DNA of 64,000 nucleotides from Brevundimonas subvibrioides (lineage in GTDB: Bacteria > Pseudomonadota > Alphaproteobacteria > Caulobacterales > Caulobacteraceae): NCBI RefSeq assembly GCF_027271155.1, contig NZ_CP114542.1, positions 2,837,001 through 2,901,000 on the forward strand, in the 5' to 3' direction. A program made the translations under genes and the position numbers. Below, piece by piece: positions 53,506 through 60,884 of the stretch; the first letter of the stretch is position 1; every line of letters starts with the position of its first letter. The notes under the pieces were generated by a model that saw only the letters and a list, made by a program, of their open reading frames with translations, was not told where the DNA came from and searched no databases.

Positions 53506-54297
53506 TCAGCCGTAGAGATCGCCCAGATAGACGCGCCGGACCTCAGGGTCGTGGATGACCTCGTCGGCGGTGCCTTCGAACAGGACGGCTCCGTTCGAGA
53601 TGATCGAGGCGCGATCGATGATGTCCAGCGTCTCGCGCACATTGTGGTCGGTAATCAGGACGCCGATCCCCTCGCCCGCCAGATAGCGGATGACCTGGCG
53701 GATGTCGGCAATGGCCAGGGGGTCGATGCCGGCGAAGGGTTCGTCCAGCAGCATGAAGCTGGGCTTGCCGGCCAGGGACCGGGCGATCTCGACCCGGCGA
53801 CGCTCCCCGCCCGACAGGCCGGTGGCGGGCGCGTGGCGCAGGTGCTGGATGTTGAGTTCTTCGAGCAGGCGGGTGGTCTCGATCTCTATGGCCTTGCCCG
53901 TCTCCCGCAGCTCGACCACCGCCTTGACGTTGTCCTCGACCGTCATGCCGCGAAAGATCGAGGCTTCCTGCGCCAGATAGCCCAGGCCCATGCGGGAGCG
54001 CTGGTACATAGGCTGTGCGGTGATGTCCTCGCCGTCCAGCCAGATCGATCCGCTGTCGGGCGGGATCAGGCCGGTGATCATGTAGAAACAGGTCGTCTTG
54101 CCGGCCCCGTTGGGTCCCAGCAGGCCTGCGACCTCGCCGCGCTGCACCGTCAGGGAGACATCGGCCACGACCTGCCGCGCGCCGAACGCGCGCGCGATGT
54201 TCTGGACCCGCAGGCCACGCGCGGGCACCGGGGCGGGCACGGTCGGCGCGGCCGGGCGGTCATCGATATTGAGGGCGGAAAGTTCCTTGCGGGCCAT
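53506..54297 (-). CDS. lptB: LPS export ABC transporter ATP-binding protein
   Basis: The 263-residue ATPase of the LptB2FG extractor, which moves LPS from the inner membrane to the Lpt bridge. Walker A GPNGAGKTT, Q-loop YLAQEASIFRGMTVEDN, signature LSGGERRRVEIARSLA, Walker B FMLLDEPFAGIDP and the switch His in ITDHNVRET are all present. An N-terminal extension of about 30 residues is typical of alphaproteobacterial LptB. 21 bases after lptA. Confidence 0.97.
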   Translation of the reverse strand: MARKELSALNIDDRPAAPTVPAPVPARGLRVQNIARAFGARQVVADVSLTVQRGEVAGLLGPNGAGKTTCFYMITGLIPPDSGSIWLDGEDITAQPMYQRSRMGLGYLAQEASIFRGMTVEDNVKAVVELRETGKAIEIETTRLLEELNIQHLRHAPATGLSGGERRRVEIARSLAGKPSFMLLDEPFAGIDPLAIADIRQVIRYLAGEGIGVLITDHNVRETLDIIDRASIISNGAVLFEGTADEVIHDPEVRRVYLGDLYG

Positions 54298-54318
54298 GCG
54301 GGGTTCGCGAGCCGGGGC

Positions 54319-54813
54319 TCAGTTCGATCCTTCGGGATAGAAGACGCCGCGTACGCGACCGGCATTGGCACCGGAGCCGGCCCCCTGGATCTGCGCCTGT
54401 CCGGTGTCGACATTGTAGGTCAGGCTGCCCCCGGTCAGAACGTTCTGGCCCTGGGTCAGGATGACGTCGCCGGTCACGGTGACCGTGGCGTTGTTGACGG
54501 TATAGACCGCGCGATCGCCTCGGATCGTCTCGTTGGGCGTGACGTAATAGACGTCGCCCGTGGCCTCGATGCGGGTCAGACCACCCGAGGCGTCGCGCAC
54601 CCCTTCGATGGCGTTGGCGCGCAGCCGGGTCAGGCCCTGGGTGATCTCGGCGCGGCCGCGTAGGGACACGGCCGTAGGGGTCAGTTCGCCCGAGTCCGCG
54701 CCATAGCCGATCGGCTGGTTCGAGGTGCTGGGACGGGACTGGGCCACGGCCATGCCGCCTAGCCCGAGTGCGACGACGGTTGCGCCCATCGCGAGAATGC
54801 TGGTCGTCTTCAT
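54319..54813 (-). CDS. lptA: LPS transport periplasmic protein LptA
   Basis: The 164-residue periplasmic protein has a signal peptide (about residues 1-24, ending MAVAQS) and a beta-jellyroll OstA fold (RIEATGDVYYVTPNETIRGD, VTVTGDVILTQGQNVLTGGS, LTYNVDTGQAQI). It polymerises into the bridge carrying LPS across the periplasm. It starts one base after the lptC stop. Confidence 0.93.
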   Translation of the reverse strand: MKTTSILAMGATVVALGLGGMAVAQSRPSTSNQPIGYGADSGELTPTAVSLRGRAEITQGLTRLRANAIEGVRDASGGLTRIEATGDVYYVTPNETIRGDRAVYTVNNATVTVTGDVILTQGQNVLTGGSLTYNVDTGQAQIQGAGSGANAGRVRGVFYPEGSN

Positions 54814-54814
54814 G

Positions 54815-55474
54815 TCATCCACCGGAAGAAGGGCTGATCGTGCCCTGCACCTTGTTGTCGCCCGAACCCCTGAACACGACCCTTTGGCCCTGTTCATGGA
54901 TGGCATAGGACGTTGCCCGGATGGTTCCAAGGGGGCCGCGTCCCTGGACACCCCTGTCGCCGGTCACGACGCCGGTCGCGGTGTCCACCACGGCCTCCGG
55001 CGTCGTCAGGGTGAAGCCGGAGCCTCCGTCGGAAATCCTGACGTTCGGGCCGATCGTCACGGTCCGCGCCGTCTCGTTGTAGATGCCGGCATCGGCGGTC
55101 AGTTCGGTGACCTTTGTCCCCCCGAGATTGAGCCGCAGCAGCGGGCCATTCAGGCGAAACCGGCCCGTTGCCGGATCGCGCACGGCCCCCTGCGCCCCGA
55201 TGACGAAGCTGCGCCCGGCCGAGTCCTGGCCGTGGAACATCGGCTTTTCGAGCGCGATTTCCTTCGACTGGCTGGCGTTGCGCTCCACCCCCGACATCAC
55301 GGTGCGGAAGACCGTCCAGGTCAGGGCACCACCGGCCAGGATCAGGATCAGGACCGGCAGCAGGCGACGATAAAGCTGCACCCGACGCGACCTTGCGCGC
55401 CAGCGACCGGCCTCGGCAGCCAGCCGGGCCTCGTCGACGCTGTTGCGGTCGTTGGCGGGGGCAGGGTCGGTCAT
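54815..55474 (-). CDS. lptC: LPS export inner-membrane-anchored protein LptC
   Basis: The 219-residue protein has one membrane helix (about residues 37-58, LLPVLILILAGGALTWTVF) and a periplasmic jellyroll (LTADAGIYNETARTVTI, TPEAVVDTATGVVTGDRGV). It passes LPS from LptB2FG to LptA. The ATG overlaps the rnd stop by four bases, and lptA follows directly. Confidence 0.92.
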   Translation of the reverse strand: MTDPAPANDRNSVDEARLAAEAGRWRARSRRVQLYRRLLPVLILILAGGALTWTVFRTVMSGVERNASQSKEIALEKPMFHGQDSAGRSFVIGAQGAVRDPATGRFRLNGPLLRLNLGGTKVTELTADAGIYNETARTVTIGPNVRISDGGSGFTLTTPEAVVDTATGVVTGDRGVQGRGPLGTIRATSYAIHEQGQRVVFRGSGDNKVQGTISPSSGG

Positions 55475-56085
55475 GTGTGGGCGAAGATGTCCATCTCGTC
55501 CCAGCCGCGCAGGTCCAGACGCGCGCGGGTCGGCAGGAAGTCGAAACAGGCCTGGGCCAGCGCCATCCGGCCCTCGCGCTCCAGCATCTCGTTCAGGCGG
55601 CGCATGATGACGTGCAGGTGCAGGACGTCGGAGGCGGCATAGTCCAGCTGGGCCTGGGACAGCTCGGCCGCGCCCCAGTCCGACGACTGCTGGGCCTTGC
55701 TGAGGTCGATGCCCGCCAGTTCGCGCGCCACATCCTTCAGGCCATGCCGGTCCGTATAGGTGCGGGCCAGTTTGGAGGCGATCTTGGTGCAATAGACAGG
55801 GCCCGTCTCGACCCCCAGATGCAGCTCGACCATAGCGATGTCGAAGCGGCCGAAGTGGAAGATCTTCAGGACGTCGCGGTCGGCCATCAGCCGCTTCAGG
55901 TTGGGGCAATCGTAGGCGGGGCGGGACAGGCGCACCACATGGGCATCGCCGTCACCGGCCGACAGCTGGACCACGCACAGCGGATCGCGACGGAAGCGCA
56001 GGCCCATGGTCTCGGAATCGACGGCGACCTCGGGGCCGAGGTCCAGATCGTCGGGCAGATCGCCCTCGTGCAGATATACGGTCAT
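55471..56085 (-). CDS. rnd: Ribonuclease D family 3'-5' exonuclease
   Basis: The 204-residue protein consists of the DEDD exonuclease domain: VAVDSETMGL (first D/E pair), FHFGRFDIAMVE, and DYAASDVLHLHVIM (final DEDDy-type motif). It lacks the C-terminal HRDC domains of full-length RNase D, as is common for the short alphaproteobacterial form. tRNA 3'-end trimming is the likely job. First gene of the rnd-lptC-lptA-lptB run. Confidence 0.9.
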   Translation of the reverse strand: MTVYLHEGDLPDDLDLGPEVAVDSETMGLRFRRDPLCVVQLSAGDGDAHVVRLSRPAYDCPNLKRLMADRDVLKIFHFGRFDIAMVELHLGVETGPVYCTKIASKLARTYTDRHGLKDVARELAGIDLSKAQQSSDWGAAELSQAQLDYAASDVLHLHVIMRRLNEMLEREGRMALAQACFDFLPTRARLDLRGWDEMDIFAHT

Positions 56086-56102
56086 GGGGTGGCTTTAGCA
56101 GC

Positions 56103-56279
56103 CCCTCTCCCCTTGCGGGAGAGGGCTTGAGCGCCCGGGAGCGAAGCGATCGGTCCTGCGCGAAAGGGTGAGGGGTTTCTGTGCCTGGACGTTGAGGGGG
56201 GTGTCACTTCTCACCCGACCGCGCCAGGACGTTGGCTGTGCCGCCGTGCGCGATCTCCCTCTCCCGCAAGGGGAGAGGG
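56103..56279. repeat. Inverted-repeat element, 23-bp perfect arms
   Basis: Arms at 56103-56125 and 56257-56279 are exact reverse complements; the left arm contains CCTCTCCCCTTGCGGGAGAG. The 131-bp interior has a smaller GGGTGAGG...CTCACCC inverted pair. It fills the gap between rnd and the tRNA-Leu terminator and has no coding content. It looks like a dispersed REP/MITE-type unit; no second full copy is obvious in this window. Confidence 0.8.
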
Positions 56280-56289
56280 ACGCAGAAAC

Positions 56290-56325
56290 GAAAACGGCGC
56301 CGCACCTTGCGATGCGACGCCGTTT
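56290..56325 (-). terminator. Terminator of tRNA-Leu
   Basis: On the - strand a 13-bp stem (one G-U) between 56313-56325 and 56292-56304 with an 8-base loop and a TTTT tail, six bases after the tRNA 3' end. Confidence 0.88.
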
Positions 56326-56330
56326 GAAAC

Positions 56331-56417
<87 letters not shown>

Positions 56418-56618
56418 CCCGTTCGAATGCGACAAAGCTGTCGTGTTCGACCGGAAGGCGCGGACCCTTAAGGCAGCGACGGGATGTGGTCAACACGGTT
56501 TTGGAGCCTTTCGGAGGGCCTGCGCCCAAGGCCCGCGTTGCGACCCGGCCGCCCATCGTCTATCCCCGCGCCACAAGGCCTGCGCAGGCTTTCCCAAGAC
56601 GTTTCAGGATCGCTCCCC

Positions 56619-57617
56619 ATGTCCGAATTCTCCCCCGGTCTGGTCACCGTCTTCGGTGGTTCCGGCTTCGTCGGGACCCAGGCCGTCCGCGCTCTTGCCA
56701 GACGCGGCTGGCGCGTGCGCGTGGCGGTACGCAAACCGCACCTGGCGCAGGATCTTCGCATCCTGGGCGACGTGGGCCAGATCCAGCCCGTGCGCTGTGA
56801 CATCACAAGGCCCGCCGACGTGGCCGCCGCCCTGAAGGGGGCCGATGCCGCCGTCAACCTGGTCGGCCTGCTGTTCGAGGCTCCGGGGCGCGGCTTCGAC
56901 GCCGCCCACATCCAGGGAACGCGCAACATCGCCGAGACCTGCATGGCCGCCGGGGTCGCCCGCTTCGTTCATGTGTCCGCGATCGGGGCCGACGTGAACT
57001 CCGAAGCCGACTATGGCCGCTCCAAGGGCGAGGCCGAGGCGGCCGCGCGCGCGGTCAGGCCCGACACGGTGATCCTGCGCCCCTCCATCGTTTTCGGAAC
57101 GGGCGACGGCTTCCTGAACCGGTTCGCCGCCATGGCCGGAACCGCTCCCGCCCTGCCCCTGATCGGTGGCGGCAGGACGAAGTTCCAGCCGGTCTGGGTC
57201 GGCGACGTCGCCGAGGCCATCGCGCGATCGGTAGTGCGACACGACGCGGCCGGACGGACCTTCGAACTGGGCGGCCCCGAGGTCTGGTCGTTCAAGGACA
57301 TCCTCAAATACATCCTGCGCGAGACCGGCAAGATGCGCCTGCTGGCCCCCCTGCCCGTCTTTGTGGCGGCGACGATGGGCCGGGTCATGCAGCTGTCGAG
57401 CCTGGTCGGCATTCCGCCGGTGCTGACGCGCGACCAGGTGCTGATGCTGAAGGTCGACAATGTGGTGGCCCCCGGAGCCGAGGGTCTGGCCGACCTGGGC
57501 ATCGAGGCGACGGGACTGGAGGCGATCGCTCCGTCCTATCTGTGGCGGTATCGCCGGGGTGGGCAGTTCGCCGCCAATCCGGCTGCGCCGAAGGAAGACG
57601 CGGTCGAAACGGCCTAG
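56619..57617 (+). CDS. NDUFA9-like NAD(P)-binding protein (complex I-associated SDR)
   Basis: The 332-residue extended SDR-fold protein has dinucleotide motif VFGGSGFVGTQAVRALARRG at residues 11-30, then NLVGLLFE, FVHVSAIGAD and the active-site-like YGRSKGEAE. This is the bacterial relative of complex I subunit NDUFA9/NDUFA39, often annotated 'complex I NDUFA9 subunit family'. A structural or quinone-related role is possible; no nuo genes are nearby. It converges on the oxygenase gene with a 4-base overlap. Confidence 0.88.
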   Translation: MSEFSPGLVTVFGGSGFVGTQAVRALARRGWRVRVAVRKPHLAQDLRILGDVGQIQPVRCDITRPADVAAALKGADAAVNLVGLLFEAPGRGFDAAHIQGTRNIAETCMAAGVARFVHVSAIGADVNSEADYGRSKGEAEAAARAVRPDTVILRPSIVFGTGDGFLNRFAAMAGTAPALPLIGGGRTKFQPVWVGDVAEAIARSVVRHDAAGRTFELGGPEVWSFKDILKYILRETGKMRLLAPLPVFVAATMGRVMQLSSLVGIPPVLTRDQVLMLKVDNVVAPGAEGLADLGIEATGLEAIAPSYLWRYRRGGQFAANPAAPKEDAVETA

Positions 57618-58588
57618 AGCAACCGGATTTCCTTCAGCCGTTCGGTCAGGAAGTCCTCGGCCATGATCGACTTGCCGGCATAGCGGTCGGGGTTCCCGGC
57701 CGTGATGGTGGACGGCAGGGTCTCGATCACGAAGTCCGGGTTGAAGTGCAGGAAGAAGGGCGTGGAATAGCGCGCGAAGCCGCGACGTTCCGGGGCCGGA
57801 TTGACCACCCGGTGGGTCGTCGACGGCAGGACGTGGTTGGTCAGTCGCTGCAGCATATCGCCAATATTGACCACCAGGGCCCCGGGCGGCGGCGCGATGT
57901 CCAGCCATTCGCCGTCCGCGTCCCTCAGCTGCAGCCCGGCCTCCTCGGCCCCCAGCAGCAGGGTGATGACATTGATGTCCTCGTGCGCGCCCGCCCGTAC
58001 GCCCGGCGCATCGGCCGGCACCGGCGGATAGTGCAGCATCCGCAGGACCGAATTGCCCAGTTCGACCTTGTCCTCAAAGTAGTCGTCGCCGAGGGCCATG
58101 TAGCGGGCGATGGCCTTCAGAATTCTGCGGCCCAGGGCGTCCAGCGCCTCGAACATGCCGTACAGGTGATCCCGGAACCCCGGCACCTCGGTCGGCCAAA
58201 GGTTGGCGCGCATATAGCGCCCATAGGCGTGACCGTCGGGCAGCTCGCGGCCCGTATGCCAGAATTCCTTCAGATCTACCGTCTTGGCATCCTTGGCGGC
58301 CTCGGTGCCGAAGGGCGTCAGACCGCGTGCGCCGCCCGTGCCCGGCTGGTGGTAGGCGCGCTTGACCTCTTCCGGCAGAGCAAAGAACGCCCTGGCGTCG
58401 GCGATGGCGGCCTGGATGACCTGTTCGTCCAGACCATGGTCGGACACGACGGCAAAGCCATACCGCTTGAACGATGCCCCGAGGTCGGCGGCGAAACCCT
58501 GGAAATCGGTGTCGTAACGCGACATCGAGACGGGCGTGATTCCCCGGGCGGACAGCGTCGAGGTCGGATGGTCGAGAGTTGCCGTCAC
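57614..58588 (-). CDS. 2-oxoglutarate/Fe(II) oxygenase, isopenicillin N synthase-like
   Basis: The 324-residue protein has a DIOX_N-type N-domain (YGFAVVSDHGLDEQVIQAAI) and a 2OG-Fe(II) core: iron ligands His and Asp in AGAHEDINVITLL, distal His in STTHRVVNP, and 2OG-binding Arg in RRGFARYSTPFF. Substrate unknown. The start is GTG at 58588. No biosynthetic neighbours hint at its role. Confidence 0.88.
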   Translation of the reverse strand: MTATLDHPTSTLSARGITPVSMSRYDTDFQGFAADLGASFKRYGFAVVSDHGLDEQVIQAAIADARAFFALPEEVKRAYHQPGTGGARGLTPFGTEAAKDAKTVDLKEFWHTGRELPDGHAYGRYMRANLWPTEVPGFRDHLYGMFEALDALGRRILKAIARYMALGDDYFEDKVELGNSVLRMLHYPPVPADAPGVRAGAHEDINVITLLLGAEEAGLQLRDADGEWLDIAPPPGALVVNIGDMLQRLTNHVLPSTTHRVVNPAPERRGFARYSTPFFLHFNPDFVIETLPSTITAGNPDRYAGKSIMAEDFLTERLKEIRLL

Positions 58589-58780
58589 GGTCGTGGCCTT
58601 TCACAAGCGTCGGTCCGCGTTTTCGGGACGCGGATCGTTGTCATACCTCTTGCCGTTCGAAATTGGCAGTTTCGGGTCGGGACGCGGCGTTTCGTGGACC
58701 TTGTTCATGCCACGGTCAGGTCGGAACCTTCACCATAAGGTCGCGTTCACACGCCACGGAATTTCAAAAGGACAAGAACC

Positions 58781-59455
58781 ATGCGCACCAACCTGATCGT
58801 CACGAGCCTGGGCGTCGTCGCCATGCTGGGGGCATCGGCCTGCACCACCATGGACCCCTACAGCTCCACGCCCCGGCGCAACAATACCGCGACGGGTGCC
58901 ATCGCCGGCGCCCTGGGTGGCGCGGTTCTGGGCTATCTGACCAACACCTCGAACGGCGAACAGGGCCGTCGCAATGCCCTGATCGGTGCGGGCGTCGGTG
59001 CCCTCGGCGGCGCGGCCGTCGGCAGCTATATGGATCGCCAGCAGCGCGCGCTGGAATCCGAGCTGTCCGGCACGGGCGTGGGCGTGGCGCGGCAGGGCGA
59101 CAACCTGGTGCTGCGCATGCCGTCGGACGTCACCTTCGCGGTCAACCAGTCCAATATCGAGCCGCGCTTCGACGCCGTTCTGTCCGATGTCGCGGGCGTG
59201 TTGCAGGAGTATGACCGGTCGGTCGTCGACATCGTCGGCCACACCGATTCTTCGGGCGGCGACGCGATCAACCAGCCCCTGTCCGAGCGCCGCGCTCTGG
59301 CGGTCGCTGACGCCCTGATCTCACGGGGCGTGATTCGCGAACGGCTGTACGTCGCCGGCCAGTCGTCGCGGGTGCCCGTCGCCTCCAATGCCACCCCGGA
59401 GGGCCGGGCCCAGAACCGGCGCGTGGAGATCCTGATCCGTCCGTTCAAGGGCTGA
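58781..59455 (+). CDS. OmpA-family lipoprotein (YiaD-like)
   Basis: The 224-residue lipoprotein has lipobox GASAC (Cys21), then a glycine-zipper segment (GAIAGALGGAVLGYLTN, GAGVGALGGAAVGSYMD) and a C-terminal OmpA peptidoglycan-binding domain (VDIVGHTDSSGG, LSERRALAVADALI, NRRVEILIRP). It anchors the outer membrane to peptidoglycan. AAAAGGA lies nine bases before the ATG. A 192-base leader with no gene separates it from the oxygenase. Confidence 0.93.
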   Translation: MRTNLIVTSLGVVAMLGASACTTMDPYSSTPRRNNTATGAIAGALGGAVLGYLTNTSNGEQGRRNALIGAGVGALGGAAVGSYMDRQQRALESELSGTGVGVARQGDNLVLRMPSDVTFAVNQSNIEPRFDAVLSDVAGVLQEYDRSVVDIVGHTDSSGGDAINQPLSERRALAVADALISRGVIRERLYVAGQSSRVPVASNATPEGRAQNRRVEILIRPFKG

Positions 59456-59545
59456 TCTCGCGCACCGCGTTGAAAACACACGGGTCCGTGACTTGCGCCG
59501 CGGGCCCGTGTGTGGTCCCTGAGTCCGGGCGACTCGGGGGGCGAC

Positions 59546-59713
59546 ATGGACCAGAACGGCGACTTTGTCACCGCGGTGCGGATGATCGTCACCGCGGTGG
59601 TGTCCGCCGTCGTGACCGCGAGCCTGGTGATCGCCGTCGGGCAGTCCGTTCTGGACCACGCGCCTGTCGCATCGGGCGCATCGCAGCCCGCCCTCATCCG
59701 CGCCTCCGGCTGA
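59546..59713 (+). CDS. Small single-pass membrane protein, unknown
   Basis: A 55-residue frame MDQNGDFVTAVRMIVTAVVS... with one hydrophobic segment (about residues 12-34) and a short hydrophilic tail. GGGGGG four bases before the ATG is a plausible ribosome-binding site. I recognise no family. It sits 43 bases before the DegT aminotransferase gene on the same strand. Confidence 0.5.
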   Translation: MDQNGDFVTAVRMIVTAVVSAVVTASLVIAVGQSVLDHAPVASGASQPALIRASG

Positions 59714-59755
59714 CCGCTTGCGGGAATCAGGCCATCGGCGTCTGCTGACGCCGTG

Positions 59756-60880
59756 ATGCGCATTCCTCTTTCCGCCCCGGACCTGGGACCCGACGACCGG
59801 GCCGGACTGATCCGGACCTTTGACGACGGCTGGGTCTCGTCCGCTGGACCCGTGGTGGAGGATTTCGAGCAGGCCTTCGCCGCCACCATCGGCCTCGCCT
59901 ATGCGACAGCGACGTCGTCGGGCACAGCCGCCCTGCATCTGGCGCTGCACATGCTGGACCTGAAGCCCGGCGATGCCGTGATTGCCCCGACCCTGACGTT
60001 CATCGGCGGTGTCGCCCCGATCGTCCATGCGGGGGCGCGTCCGATCTTCGTGGATTGCTCGGCCGACGACTGGAACCTCGACCCCGATCTGCTGGATGAA
60101 GCCTTCCGTCGCGCGGCGGCGGAGGGCCTGAAGGTCCGCGCCATCGTACCCGCCGATCTCTATGGCCAGTGTTGCGACATCGAAAGGATCCGGAGGATTG
60201 CCGATGTGCAGGGGGTCCCCGTCATCCTCGACTCGGCCGAGGCTGTCGGAGCCACGAACAGGGGCAGACACGCGGGCCACGGCGCGTCGGCGGCGGCCTT
60301 TTCCTTCAACGGCAACAAGATCATCACGACCGGCGGCGGCGGCATGCTGGCCTCGGACGATGCGGCCCTGATCGCGCGCGCCAGGTCGCTGGCGGCGGCC
60401 GCTCGCGTTCCGGCCGTGCATTACGAGCATGCCGAGGTCGGGTTCAACTTTCGCATGCTCAGCCTGTCGGCCGCGCTCGGCCTGTCCCAATTGCCGACCC
60501 TGGACGCGAAAGTCGCGCGGCGGCGTGCGATCTTCGACCATTACCGGCGCCGGCTTTCGGGCCGACCCGGCCTGGAGTTTGCGCCGGAGGCTCCGGAACG
60601 TCGCCATACGCGGTGGTTGACGGCGGTGGTCATGGACCGCGAGATCACGGGGGTCAGCGTGGAGCGCCTGCGTCTGGCCCTGGCCGGGGCCGACATCGAG
60701 GCACGGCCTGTATGGAAGCCCATGCATCTGCAGCCGGCCTTCAGCGACGCTCCGGTGATCCAGAACGGCGTCGCCGAAACCCTGTTCGCCAACGGCCTGT
60801 GCCTGCCATCGGGCAGCGCACTGACCGAGGCCGACATCGACCAGGTCTGCGACGTCATTGAGGCCACGCTCGACGGGTGA
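59756..60880 (+). CDS. DegT/DnrJ/EryC1/StrS-family aminotransferase
   Basis: The 374-residue PLP sugar aminotransferase-type protein has TSSGTAALHLALHM for phosphate binding, DSAEAVGA for the PLP-contacting Asp, and the Schiff-base lysine K188 in SFNGNKIITTGGGGM. Enzymes of this family aminate nucleotide-bound keto-sugars for surface polysaccharides. The adjacent convergent gene is KpsS-like, which supports a capsule or exopolysaccharide role. ATG 59756 is preferred to GTG 59753. Confidence 0.92.
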   Translation: MRIPLSAPDLGPDDRAGLIRTFDDGWVSSAGPVVEDFEQAFAATIGLAYATATSSGTAALHLALHMLDLKPGDAVIAPTLTFIGGVAPIVHAGARPIFVDCSADDWNLDPDLLDEAFRRAAAEGLKVRAIVPADLYGQCCDIERIRRIADVQGVPVILDSAEAVGATNRGRHAGHGASAAAFSFNGNKIITTGGGGMLASDDAALIARARSLAAAARVPAVHYEHAEVGFNFRMLSLSAALGLSQLPTLDAKVARRRAIFDHYRRRLSGRPGLEFAPEAPERRHTRWLTAVVMDREITGVSVERLRLALAGADIEARPVWKPMHLQPAFSDAPVIQNGVAETLFANGLCLPSGSALTEADIDQVCDVIEATLDG

Positions 60881-60884
60881 CGGC

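Noticed and set aside
56103..56279. CRISPR-like repeat next to tRNA-Leu
   Set aside because: Two arms in inverted orientation with one interior, no direct-repeat/spacer periodicity, and no cas genes in the window.
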